Below are positions 57,901 through 59,622 of a stretch of 64,000 nucleotides of DNA, one piece after another. The position numbers and the translations under genes are program-made. Positions within the stretch are counted from its first letter, which is position 1. Each line of letters opens with the position of its first letter. The notes beneath the pieces are model-generated. The model saw nothing but the letters and a program-made list of their open reading frames with translations. It was not told where the DNA came from and ran no database searches. The stretch comes from Nymphaea colorata (taxonomy: Eukaryota; Streptophyta; Magnoliopsida; Nymphaeales; Nymphaeaceae): positions 25,443,662 through 25,507,661 of the forward strand of contig NC_045143.1 of assembly GCF_008831285.2 (NCBI RefSeq). The letters are read 5' to 3'.

Positions 57901-58506
57901 GCAATTCCCTGTATCTCTGGCCACATAGTCACTTGTGGCAGGCTGCAATAGAAGAAATAAGTGTTCAGACATTGCAAGTTGCAACAAGTACAAACAGGAT
58001 AAATCTCATGTTTCCCAGCATTTGTGCAAAAGAGAAAAAATGTGGAGAATAATTCCTCAGACATTTCAACAAGTACAAACTACAAACAAAGCAATATCAT
58101 GTTTTCCAGCATATAAAGTCGCATGCAAGAGAAAAAGATCTGCAAAAGGAAAATGATGATGCAAAAGAGCAGAAAAAGTTACTTCTAAAGATAAAACAAC
58201 AAAATACGAACAAATAAAATGTCATGAAAATACCGGGGGAAGGTTTGCTTGATTGTTCTGACGGGTTTCAAATGTTATCATGGAGGAAGTGGGTAATGGT
58301 CGAGGCATCTGGGTTGGGTCAATTTTAGAAGCCCCTGCCATTGGAGATGCACCAACAGGAGAACCTGCTCGCGTCATGCCCAGTAGTCCAGTTCCTGGTG
58401 GATGACCCATACCAGGTGGCCCAAGAGGAACAGGTTGGTTTGGAGGAGGTGGTGCTCCAGGACTATACATTCGTGGCGTCTGCATACTTCCACCCAAAAC
58501 TGGAAC
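3088..58506 (-). CDS. SEC24: SEC24-like COPII coat protein gene (CEF/SEC24B-C type), 23 exons, 5' incomplete
   Basis: SEC24 is the cargo-binding subunit of the COPII coat that buds vesicles from the ER; it pairs with SEC23 on the cytosolic face. The exons listed separately below join in frame into 828 codons plus TGA. In order they give a proline-rich tail (residues 1-150), a zinc finger with C161, C164, C183 and C186, the trunk (about 230-480, containing [13 protein letters not shown]), the beta-sandwich (about 450-540), the helical domain (about 555-665) and a gelsolin-like domain (about 690-780). The match is to the plant CEF/SEC24B-C class, recalled rather than searched. Those proteins are about 1,050-1,100 residues, so roughly 250 N-terminal proline/glycine-rich residues are missing, probably upstream of 64000. 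All introns are GT-AG except intron 10 (GC-AG). There is no frameshift or stop, so the gene looks functional despite about 53 kb of intron. Confidence 0.95.
4093..4124 (-). CDS. SEC24: SEC24-like exon 22 (32-nt microexon)
   Basis: A 32-nt exon: one base, ten codons [10 protein letters not shown] and one base. It matches the KLCKKGEPSG block of plant SEC24. Only this frame joins exons 21 and 23. The acceptor is CCGCAG|ATT and the donor TCAG|GTAATT. Confidence 0.9.
4413..4501 (-). CDS. SEC24: SEC24-like exon 21
   Basis: Twenty-nine codons plus two bases, [20 protein letters not shown] to RQRCSYL. The arginine after it is split CG|A across intron 21. The acceptor is GTGCAG|TTT and the donor TTCG|GTATGA. 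Confidence 0.93.
5058..5237 (-). CDS. SEC24: SEC24-like exon 20 (gelsolin-like domain)
   Basis: Sixty codons, [20 protein letters not shown] to VDSISNQ. It includes the conserved [16 protein letters not shown] strand of the gelsolin-like fold. The acceptor is TTGCAG|GAA and the donor CAG|GTAGTA. Confidence 0.96.
5316..5476 (-). CDS. SEC24: SEC24-like exon 19
   Basis: Two bases plus 53 codons, [20 protein letters not shown] to TSKAVIDQ, the end of the helical domain. The acceptor is TTTCAG|CATTG and the donor CAG|GTTCCA. Confidence 0.95.
6829..7022 (+). repeat. 5' LTR of Copia remnant 1
   Basis: A 194-bp LTR from TGTTAG to TTGTAACA. It differs from its 178-bp partner by many substitutions and indels. 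Confidence 0.85.
7030..8134 (+). pseudogene. Copia RT/RNase H pseudogene
   Basis: Recognisable blocks in shifting frames: the YGLKQSP-like RT stretch near 7060-7110, [10 protein letters not shown] with the YVDD catalytic motif at about 7195-7225, the [10 protein letters not shown] block near 7290-7315, and RNase H blocks [10 protein letters not shown] (about 7790) and [16 protein letters not shown] (about 7895-7945). Stops and frameshifts separate them. No product is expected. Confidence 0.85.
8141..8318 (+). repeat. 3' LTR of Copia remnant 1
   Basis: A 178-bp LTR, TGTTAA to TTGTAACA, with a worn copy of the family hairpin (CCTAATCTC...GAGATTAGG). Confidence 0.85.
9720..10083 (+). mobile_element. 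hAT-like MITE, CTATGTCAC/GTAC family
   Basis: A 364-bp element with ends CAATGTGACACGGGTAC and, inverted, CTAGGTCACATGG. The flanking 8-mers GACAGAAG and GATAGAAC match at 6 of 8 positions, consistent with a worn duplication. The subterminal zones are dense in GTAC motifs and the core is AT-rich. It aligns along its length with the element at 48911-49262. Confidence 0.75.
10550..10714 (-). CDS. SEC24: SEC24-like exon 18 (helical domain)
   Basis: Two bases, 54 codons and one base: [20 protein letters not shown], then [20 protein letters not shown] to PLYTL. The acceptor is TTACAG|CTG and the donor TTAG|GTACAT. Confidence 0.96.
11381..11519 (-). CDS. SEC24: SEC24-like exon 17 (start of helical domain)
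   Basis: Forty-six codons plus one base, [20 protein letters not shown] to FLKQ. The acceptor is ATCCAG|TGT and the donor CAAG|GTAATC. The next codon is split with exon 18. Confidence 0.96.
12099..12176 (-). CDS. SEC24: SEC24-like exon 16
   Basis: Twenty-six codons, [20 protein letters not shown] to AFQ. The acceptor is CTGCAG|ATT and the donor CAG|GTAACT. It follows the largest intron of the gene. Confidence 0.95.
13372..13626 (-). repeat. 3' LTR of Copia element 2
   Basis: 255 bp, TGTAGAAAC to TTCAACA on the plus strand. A purine tract (CTTGAGAGGGAG, minus strand) follows at 13627-13638 as the polypurine tract. Confidence 0.9.
13621..14106 (-). pseudogene. RNase H end of Copia element 2
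   Basis: [20 protein letters not shown], then [20 protein letters not shown] and [13 protein letters not shown]. The catalytic Asp in YYDN is kept. A stop at about 14107 cuts it from RT. Confidence 0.85.
14107..15012 (-). pseudogene. RT core of Copia element 2
   Basis: [20 protein letters not shown] and [20 protein letters not shown] are in 14671-15012. After a stop between FERLR and MMQRHG the frame continues with [12 protein letters not shown], the YVDD catalytic motif, and [16 protein letters not shown]. Confidence 0.88.
15013..16359 (+). mobile_element. large hAT-like element, CTATGTCAC/GTAC family, nested in Copia element 2
   Basis: 1,347 bp. Ends CTATGATACACGGGTAC and, inverted, CTATGTCACATAGGTAC; duplications GTATACAA (15005-15012) and GTATACAC (16360-16367), 7 of 8 identical and matching the uninterrupted RT sequence. 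The left end is an array of overlapping GGTACC palindromes (about 15045-15160); the right end is repeated CCCGTAC. Unlike the ~350-bp relatives it has a long core: a GC-rich exon-like block (15290-15455) followed by GTATATTT, a second after TTTCAG (15491-15572), and a 26-codon ATG frame (16138-16218). This looks like the 5' part of a once autonomous transposon whose coding body was lost. Confidence 0.85.
16138..16218 (+). pseudogene. 26-codon frame inside the nested hAT-like element
   Basis: ATG followed by [20 protein letters not shown] and GSVNT, then TAA. It sits after a TTGCAG acceptor-like site at about 16102. It may be the truncated N-terminus of the lost transposase; there is no diagnostic domain. 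Confidence 0.3.
16360..16739 (-). pseudogene. Start of RT region, Copia element 2
   Basis: Reads [20 protein letters not shown] and [13 protein letters not shown], then [10 protein letters not shown], where a hAT-like element interrupts it (target duplication at 16360-16367). The remainder of RT resumes at about 15012. Confidence 0.85.
16840..18021 (-). pseudogene. Integrase part of Copia element 2
   Basis: The zinc-binding WHERLGH...CDVC block is at 17767-17900. The first catalytic Asp (HSDV) is followed directly by a TGA at a normally Trp position near 17683-17697. The second Asp (RSDNAREY) and the Glu ([11 protein letters not shown]) are in the 16840-17604 frame. At least one stop and one frameshift make it inactive. 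Confidence 0.82.
18103..19317 (-). pseudogene. Gag-protease part of Copia element 2
   Basis: A 404-codon open frame from the ATG at 19315-19317. The UBN2-like gag region ([38 protein letters not shown]) is followed by a damaged zinc knuckle: [11 protein letters not shown] lacks the second cysteine because about five residues are missing compared with the element at 49652. The protease motif WIVDSG is intact. The frame ends before the integrase. Confidence 0.85.
19528..20547 (+). mobile_element. hAT-like element, CTCGAG palindrome family, nested in Copia element 2 leader
   Basis: 1,020 bp with ends TAGGGCTGGCTCAA and, inverted, TAGGGCTGCACAAC, and perfect 8-bp duplications GTGGCAGC (19520-19527 and 20548-20555). 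Both ends are packed with GAGCTCGAG/CTCGAACTCG palindromes (19540-19640, 20370-20540). The middle has 3-4 copies of a GGACAATAACAGCAAAACAG unit (about 19667-19760) and no transposase. Confidence 0.9.
19667..19757 (+). repeat. short tandem repeat inside the CTCGAG element
   Basis: Three to four copies of an AGGACAATAACAGCAAAACA unit, some spaced by AGATGAAAAAAA. Confidence 0.8.
20997..21009 (-). other. primer-binding site of Copia element 2
   Basis: TGGTATCAGAGCC on the minus strand, complementary to the 3' end of initiator-Met tRNA, touching the 5' LTR. Confidence 0.88.
21010..21264 (-). repeat. 5' LTR of Copia element 2
   Basis: 255 bp, directly adjoining the PBS at 20997-21009. A run of PyCTCTCTC and a GC-rich inverted repeat (GGACCGGGT...ACCCGATCC, sense strand) are inside. 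Confidence 0.9.
21488..22162 (+). mobile_element. probable hAT-like element, GGGCC-rich ends
   Basis: 675 bp with ends TACGGCTGGGGATC and, inverted, TAGGGCTAGGCATGG. Flanking 8-mers GTCATATT and GTGATATA match at 6 of 8. CCGGGC/GGCCC motifs cluster near both ends. The duplication is imperfect, so the boundaries are less certain than for the CTCGAG elements. Confidence 0.55.
22317..22359. repeat. (AT)n microsatellite
   Basis: About 21 uninterrupted AT units. Confidence 0.95.
22384..22567. repeat. diverged direct repeat with (CA)n between
   Basis: Two ~80-bp copies (22384-22462 and 22488-22567), each running TGTGTTTAATCATAT to ATTTCAG, separated by (CA)n and bounded outside by (AT)n tracts. 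Origin unknown. Confidence 0.75.
22568..22599. repeat. (TA)n microsatellite
   Basis: About 15 TA units bounding the direct repeat at 22384-22567. Confidence 0.9.
22943..23136 (-). repeat. 3' LTR of Copia element 3
   Basis: 194 bp. Contains the hairpin CCCTAATCTC (22992-23001), 9-nt loop, GAGATTAGGG (23011-23020). The polypurine tract (CTTGAGGGGGAG, minus strand) abuts it at 23137-23148. Confidence 0.9.
23144..24716 (-). pseudogene. RT/RNase H of Copia element 3
   Basis: RT starts at about 24716 ([40 protein letters not shown]), shifts frame near 24250-24370, and continues with [13 protein letters not shown] (24090-24130). RNase H runs from [20 protein letters not shown] (about 23630) through [10 protein letters not shown] to [20 protein letters not shown] (about 23350). 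Several stops and shifts. Confidence 0.87.
24650..25645 (-). pseudogene. Integrase core of Copia element 3
   Basis: Carries the second and third catalytic positions ([23 protein letters not shown]) and the C-terminal [12 protein letters not shown] and CIFIGYSRN blocks. The first Asp (HVDV) lies in the frame upstream, separated by a frameshift near 25640-25700. Confidence 0.83.
25694..26659 (-). pseudogene. Fused gag-protease-integrase N-part of Copia element 3
   Basis: An open frame of 321 codons. It begins like the gag of the element at 37706 ([11 protein letters not shown]) and then jumps to the end of the zinc knuckle ([12 protein letters not shown]), so about 200 gag residues are removed with the frame kept. 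The protease motif [11 protein letters not shown] and the integrase zinc block ([20 protein letters not shown]) follow. Confidence 0.85.
26737..26797. repeat. (TA)n followed by T tract
   Basis: About 20 TA units, then about 20 T, in the leader of Copia element 3. Confidence 0.9.
26851..27109. repeat. 120-bp tandem repeat in the leader of Copia element 3
   Basis: Two full copies with a period of exactly 120 bp (ATCAGTCCACCAATCACAAC at 26851 and 26971) and a partial third starting near 27095. Each copy includes TACGTATCCACATATGCAT. Confidence 0.88.
27492..27685 (-). repeat. 5' LTR of Copia element 3
   Basis: 194 bp, hairpin arms at 27541-27550 and 27560-27569. The inner edge should meet a PBS but instead meets GTCGGCGATC leader sequence. 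Confidence 0.9.
28020..28088 (-). CDS. SEC24: SEC24-like exon 15
   Basis: Twenty-three codons, [20 protein letters not shown] then LPA, beta-sandwich. The donor GCG|GTTAGT opens the 15.8-kb intron 15. Confidence 0.94.
28192..28311 (-). CDS. SEC24: SEC24-like exon 14 (trunk to beta-sandwich)
   Basis: Forty codons, [20 protein letters not shown] to MRVRCSQ, spanning the trunk to beta-sandwich junction. The acceptor is TTTTAG|GTC and the donor CAG|GTAAGT. Confidence 0.96.
29002..29200. repeat. worn ~104-bp repeat pair
   Basis: Copies 29002-29099 and 29106-29200 share AACCAATCAC, a CCTTATAAGCCCTT-like centre and GAGACTAAACT. A third, more diverged copy ends near 28831. Confidence 0.45.
30912..30940. 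repeat. (AT)n microsatellite
   Basis: About 14 AT units in intron 13. Confidence 0.9.
31657..31814 (+). repeat. 76-bp tandem duplication inside the hAT-like element
   Basis: Copies begin TTGAACCCC at 31657 and 31733; both carry AAAGGGTTTCTCTTTTTGAA. Confidence 0.88.
31976..32138 (+). repeat. ~83-bp tandem duplication inside the hAT-like element
   Basis: Copies begin ATCGACCTTCCC at 31976 and 32059 and end GAACAAGAAG(C/A)TGTC. Confidence 0.88.
32290..33006 (+). mobile_element. hAT-like element, CGTATCG palindrome family, beside the exon 13 donor
   Basis: 717 bp with perfect 10-bp terminal inverted repeats CAATGTTGTA and perfect 8-bp duplications AATGAAAG (32282-32289 and 33007-33014). Dense CGTATCG/CGATACG palindromes occupy 32298-32462 and 32928-32990; the core is AT-rich and non-coding. 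Its right end lies 22 nt from the intron 13 donor. Confidence 0.93.
33029..33112 (-). CDS. SEC24: SEC24-like exon 13
   Basis: Twenty-eight codons, [20 protein letters not shown] to TTGGQ. The donor CAG|GTATGT lies only 22 nt from the edge of a hAT-like transposon (32290-33006), yet the donor consensus is intact. Confidence 0.95.
33198..33269 (-). CDS. SEC24: SEC24-like exon 12
   Basis: Twenty-four codons, [20 protein letters not shown] then AEHQ, conserved trunk helix. The acceptor is GGCAG|GAG and the donor CAG|GTAAAT. Confidence 0.95.
34628..34704 (-). CDS. SEC24: SEC24-like exon 11
   Basis: Two bases plus 25 codons, [20 protein letters not shown] to AGEK. The acceptor is CTGCAG|TGCTG and the donor AAA|GTAATT. 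Confidence 0.94.
34705..36400. other. intron 10 (GC-AG)
   Basis: Holds a 189-bp tandem duplication (35233-35615) and a GC-rich block (35615-35990). Neither has transposon ends I can define. A TATGTCACATGGGTG stretch at 35084-35098 resembles a terminus of the CTATGTCAC family without a partner. Confidence 0.6.
35233..35615. repeat. 189-bp tandem duplication with ACTAGT motifs
   Basis: Copies 35233-35421 and 35422-35615 both run from ACTCAATCAAG to CCAACTAGTTGTT and ACAGG, diverged by substitutions and small indels. Confidence 0.82.
36401..36455 (-). CDS. SEC24: SEC24-like exon 10 (GC splice donor)
   Basis: Eighteen codons plus one base, [18 protein letters not shown]. It must join exon 11 through a split valine codon (G|TG). 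The only donor that keeps this frame is TTCAG|GCAATA, so intron 10 is a GC-AG intron. Confidence 0.9.
36677..36769 (-). CDS. SEC24: SEC24-like exon 9
   Basis: Thirty-one codons, [20 protein letters not shown] to SAFGAAVK. The acceptor is GATTTAG|TGC and the donor AAG|GTGACT. Confidence 0.95.
36861..36938 (-). CDS. SEC24: SEC24-like exon 8
   Basis: Twenty-six codons, [20 protein letters not shown] then IVQLSE, a highly conserved trunk segment. The acceptor is TTGCAG|CCT and the donor GAG|GTTGGT. Confidence 0.95.
37392..37472 (-). CDS. SEC24: SEC24-like exon 7
   Basis: Twenty-seven codons, [20 protein letters not shown] to RHLQQ. The acceptor is ATTACAG|GAG and the donor CAG|GTAAAA. A young Copia element ends its 5' LTR side only 233 bp upstream of the acceptor (37706). 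Confidence 0.94.
37706..37886 (+). repeat. 5' LTR of Copia element 4
   Basis: 181 bp, TGTTAAAG to CGTAACA. Perfect 10-bp hairpin arms CCCTAATCTC (37811-37820) and GAGATTAGGG (37827-37836) with a 6-nt loop. Confidence 0.95.
37887..37898 (+). other. primer-binding site of Copia element 4
   Basis: TGGTATCAGAGC, complementary to initiator-Met tRNA, immediately after the 5' LTR. Confidence 0.92.
38620..39294 (+). pseudogene. Gag of Copia element 4, stopped before the zinc knuckle
   Basis: 224 codons with the gag signatures [40 protein letters not shown] and [17 protein letters not shown]. It stops at TGA 39292-39294 inside a sequence that otherwise continues in frame through a Gly/Arg-rich stretch into a zinc knuckle, C-x2-C-x4-H-x4-C ([14 protein letters not shown]) at 39370-39411. 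The TGA is one C-to-T change from an Arg codon in CpG context, the typical decay of methylated elements. Confidence 0.88.
39519..42830 (+). CDS. Copia Pol polyprotein (protease, integrase, RT, RNase H)
   Basis: 1,103 codons counted from the first ATG; the true start is probably inside gag-pol. Protease DSG is at residues 61-63. The integrase zinc block has H189, H194, C215, C218, and the DDE triad is D246, D309, E345. RT has [20 protein letters not shown] at about 655-674 and the YVDD site at 787-790. RNase H has [10 protein letters not shown] (about 947-956), SSAESEY and MYCDN. It ends 7 bp before the 3' LTR, over the polypurine tract. All catalytic residues I can check are intact, so the enzymes could act if translated, but the gag stop and the one-base offset prevent a normal polyprotein. 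Confidence 0.95.
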   Translation: MVESSTDPSISMSYSLNLSKDEYDRVLAQRSGSTSTNAAVVDSAFSVGAPTADPGMTWMIDSGASRHCCNQPQNFSSFVRFSTPQYVKLADGKLSPVLGSGDIYLPHLGTITHVLYAPQFPVNLISVKQLAIDLQCKVIFESDSCSFQDLPTGKMIGGGHEREGLYFLSIPVDVAASSVPSKPSPFQWHLRLGHPSVPKLRRMFPDIPASESFLCDACQLGKHTRSSFPSSQSPSSQSPFDLIHVDVWGPSRVPFRSCFRYYLVLVDDFTRVSWVFLLRERSEVICILQKFIKEIKTQFGFIVKNIRTDNALEFKSSILLQFYADHGIRPQYTCPHTSQQNGVAERKHRQLLNVARTLMLHSHMPAYFWGDAILTACYLINRLPSSSIQDRIPIQILYPGRSLFHLPPKVFGCTCFAHILGPNKSKLAAQAIKCIFIGYSANQKGYKCFDPLTKKDIISADVTFFESRPYFPPSSPSSSEMHAPIPLPIPPVSLESFPSSQPRSHERFLEPPLVYTRRLGPSLNRPPASSQEVSSTDKTDSGLSDDYSAADLPIAIRKGKRQCTLHPISNSVSTAHLSTHLVQFDQALSSHVIPSSHHHALLDPRWRQAMQEEMDALLSRETWDLVDPPTRCDVVGSRWVFTIKYHSDGSVERFKARLVAKGYTQTYGVDFFETFSPVARLGTIRLIISLAVQREWPLFQLDVKNAFLYGDLSEIVYMQQPPGFERQGECSKVCKLKKAIYGLKQSPRAWFQKLTEVLSKCGFSRSQLDHSLFIKRGSAGLVILIVYVDDIVLTGENDQEIAQTKEFLQQHFVTKDLGQLRYFLGIEVARSNKGVVVSQRKYALDLLQETGLLGAKPATLPMNPRIHIHDDDSEPFDSRSYRSLIGKLLYLTVTRPDISFAVNKLSQFMEKPRKVHWDAALMIVRYLKSAPGKGLWFKKGECVDIEAYSDADYAGSVDDRKSTTGFCVFVGGNLISWRSKKQNVVARSSAESEYRAMAQTVAEMSWVRSLLVELDVSVNLPMKMYCDNKAATYIANNPVFHERTKHIEVDCHYIRDLVQGGIVSTIHVSSEDQATDILTKAFPIGDFLRCCNKLSMIDIYAPA
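42838..43020 (+). repeat. 3' LTR of Copia element 4
   Basis: 183 bp, one CT repeat longer than its partner, otherwise identical. Hairpin arms at 42943-42952 and 42959-42968. Confidence 0.95.
43021..45351. other. intron 6 remainder, no gene
   Basis: AT-rich intron sequence with one 122-bp tandem duplication (43377-43620). No exon or transposon end seen. Confidence 0.6.
43377..43620. repeat. 122-bp tandem duplication in intron 6
   Basis: Copies 43377-43495 and 43499-43620 both run from GAGGAGGATATTTCTCCCCT to CCCAATAACACATA(T/G)AATG.GAAC, diverged by about 10-15%. Confidence 0.88.
45352..45471 (-). CDS. SEC24: SEC24-like exon 6 (start of trunk domain)
   Basis: Forty codons, [20 protein letters not shown] to AQSINDLP. 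This is the first strand and helix of the vWA-like trunk that contacts SEC23 and SAR1. The donor is CCT|GTAAGT. The following intron 6 is 7.9 kb because of a Copia insertion. Confidence 0.96.
46286..46413 (-). CDS. SEC24: SEC24-like exon 5
   Basis: Completes the glycine after the last zinc cysteine, then reads [20 protein letters not shown] to FVASKEYM, linking zinc finger and trunk. The acceptor is TTGCAG|GTTTT and the donor ATG|GTTAGG. Confidence 0.95.
46414..47839. other. intron 4, exon 5-proximal part
   Basis: AT-rich, no exon or element recognised. It ends in an (AT)n, (CA)n and (CT)n cluster at 47790-47840. Confidence 0.5.
47840..48193 (-). mobile_element. hAT-like MITE, CTATGTCAC/GTAC family
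   Basis: 354 bp, in inverse orientation to the copies at 9720 and 48911. Ends CCAAGTAACATGAGTACG and, inverted, CTAAGTGACACGAGTACG. GTAC-rich subterminal zones and the same AT-rich core (CTTCTTTTATATTT-like on the minus strand). No target duplication is recognisable; the left flank is simple (CT)n. Confidence 0.7.
48911..49262 (+). mobile_element. hAT-like MITE, CTATGTCAC/GTAC family
   Basis: 352 bp. Ends CTATGTGACATGGGTAC and, inverted, CTATGTCACTTGGGTGCGGG. Duplications TATATATG (48903-48910) and CATATATG (49263-49270), 7 of 8. Aligns end to end with 9720-10083. Confidence 0.85.
49652..49928 (+). repeat. 5' LTR of Copia element 5
   Basis: 277 bp, TGTTAGAATATC to TTTCTACA. A GC-rich hairpin (ACCGGGTC...GACCCGGT) lies about 25-50 bp from the start. 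Confidence 0.95.
49929..49941 (+). other. primer-binding site of Copia element 5
   Basis: TGGTATCAGAGCC, complementary to initiator-Met tRNA, immediately after the 5' LTR. Confidence 0.92.
50288..52261 (+). pseudogene. Gag-protease-integrase of Copia element 5
   Basis: The frame is open from 50060, but the ATG at 50288 ([14 protein letters not shown]) is the likely start; the upstream Arg/Ala-rich part is leader. Gag ([20 protein letters not shown]), an intact zinc knuckle [14 protein letters not shown], and protease in which the catalytic D-S-G reads D-I-G ([10 protein letters not shown]). The integrase zinc block WHERLGH...CEVCQLAKH and the full triad ([20 protein letters not shown]) follow. 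A two-base gain in a T run at about 52252-52257 shifts the frame to a TAG. Confidence 0.9.
52279..53781 (+). pseudogene. Integrase C-part and RT of Copia element 5
   Basis: 500 codons: [48 protein letters not shown]; then RT with [24 protein letters not shown] (a normally Gly residue reads Arg) and [13 protein letters not shown]. It stops at TAA 53779-53781, at a position that is Tyr in related elements. Confidence 0.9.
53782..54500 (+). pseudogene. RT end and RNase H of Copia element 5
   Basis: Fragments in three frames: [36 protein letters not shown], then a short deletion near 53975. RNase H follows in 53977-54423 ([48 protein letters not shown]). A further loss near 54395 ends the frame early. 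Confidence 0.87.
54507..54783 (+). repeat. 3' LTR of Copia element 5
   Basis: 277 bp, no difference found from the 5' LTR. Confidence 0.95.
54784..55385. other. intron 4 between Copia element 5 and a MITE
   Basis: AT-rich, with scattered CAACTAGT motifs (54970-55090). No exon. Confidence 0.5.
55386..55785 (+). mobile_element. hAT-like MITE, CTATGTCAC family, GGGTG variant
   Basis: 400 bp. Ends CTATGTCACATGGGTG and, inverted, CTAAGTCACACGGGTG, with perfect 8-bp duplications ATGATATC (55378-55385 and 55786-55793). The subterminal repeats are GGGTGCG and GAGTCGACTC rather than GTAC. An (AT)n tract (55479-55497) and a purine-rich core are internal. It ends 114 bp from the exon 4 donor. Confidence 0.92.
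55900..56011 (-). CDS. SEC24: SEC24-like exon 4 (zinc finger)
   Basis: Encodes [20 protein letters not shown] and on to HFICNLC. The C-x2-C-x18-C-x2-C zinc-finger cysteines are all present. It ends in phase 1; exon 5 completes the glycine codon. The donor is TGTG|GTATGT. Intron 4 after it is 9.5 kb and full of transposons. Confidence 0.96.
56012..57658. other. intron 3, no element recognised
   Basis: 1,647 bp of AT-rich intron without exon-like or transposon-like structure. Confidence 0.6.
57659..57757 (-). CDS. SEC24: SEC24-like exon 3
   Basis: Thirty-three codons from [20 protein letters not shown] to EEPIQ, the strand just before the zinc finger. The acceptor is TTCCAG|ATT and the donor CAA|GTAATA, both in phase 0. 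Confidence 0.93.
57868..57942 (-). CDS. SEC24: SEC24-like exon 2
   Basis: Twenty-five codons, [20 protein letters not shown] followed by CTMNQ, a near-invariant block of plant SEC24. The acceptor is TTGCAG|CCT and the donor CAG|GTACTT, both in phase 0. Confidence 0.95.
58234..58506 (-). CDS. SEC24: SEC24-like exon 1 of those seen (proline-rich)
   Basis: Ninety-one codons, phase 0 at both ends, starting [14 protein letters not shown] and ending QNNQANLPP. The segment is rich in Pro and Gly and carries the conserved SKIDP/PRP/FETRQ stretch that precedes the zinc finger in plant SEC24. The acceptor is GCTAG|GTTCC and the donor CCG|GTATTT. This is not the first coding exon, because no initiator fits upstream. 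Confidence 0.9.
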
Positions 58507-59011
58507 CTAGCATTTAAAAAATATATGGTAAAGGAATGAGAAAAAGGATTATGATATTTCATCAAATAATGAAACCAGAACCGGCAATTGAATCCACACA
58601 ATGATAGTTGACATGAAAATAACACTATTTCCGAGATAAATCATGGTGACAGAAGTCACAATCAATAGATATTTACAGCAACTTAAAGAACAAATAGGAA
58701 CATAGAATGAGCGGAAAGATCTTGCAGTTTATTGCAAAAATTTGATCAGAAAAACAAAGATATGAGCATCAATTACACAATAGTTACCCAATAGATAATG
58801 TTGCCTGTGACCTAAACTACAGTATCCACGGCTGAGTTCCTTGCAGGTACATGTCACCTCAGTAATACATAAGTACATGATTGCATCTGTACATGTACAC
58901 ACGTGCACATGTGCACTTATGCATGTATATGTACAGAATTACACTTGACATATCATAGAAGGCTAAGAAAATGTTTTCCCCACTAAGAAAAGCTATTTAG
59001 CTATACTATAA

Positions 59012-59617
59012 TGTTAGGAATTCTTGATCTCTGAGACTCTTTCAAACAAGAGCATAACACCTAGCAGTGTAAAGGTAATCAGTGCACTAAGGCACACAAC
59101 TTTTAATCATAGAAGCAACCAGAACAGTGCACTAAGCCACCAAGAGAAGGCTGATAACACAGCAACAAATAGTTCAATAAAGGCACCAAGTCCTGGAAAA
59201 TCTACTGTCAATACAGTAGCATATGATCCACAACAATGGCACTAAGGCCCCAGTGCACCAACGCACAATATCAAGCAATAAACAGGGCACCAAAGCCCAA
59301 CAATTCATAACAGGGCATCAAAGCCCAACAAGAATCACACAGCTGAATGAAAGAGAATTTCTATTCAAGAATGAAGAAAGGGCTGTGAAACAGCCTCTTT
59401 TAAGAATATGTTACAAGGGGTTTAAATAAGACAGCGAAGAGCTGTTGGAGAACCCAACGGAGTCCAATATCTCTTACAAAGGAATAAAAGACAAAAATGA
59501 AAATAAAATGGATATGAAAGTAAAAAATACAAAAAACATTCTATACATGTATATATCAGACTACATATACGTGTATATAAACCTGAAATATATATGTGTA
59601 CTTTATATATTCTAACA
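59012..59617 (-). mobile_element. solo LTR
   Basis: 606 bp bounded by TGTTAG...CTAACA with a perfect 5-bp duplication TATAA (59007-59011 and 59618-59622). Read on the minus strand it has a TATTTAAA-type box (about 59425) and short internal repeats (GGGCACCAAAGCCCAACAA and a variant, 59286-59332). No internal retrotransposon sequence flanks it, so it is an LTR left after recombination. It is unrelated to the LTRs of elements 1-5. The minus orientation is inferred from the TATA-like box. Confidence 0.8.
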
Positions 59618-59622
59618 TATAA

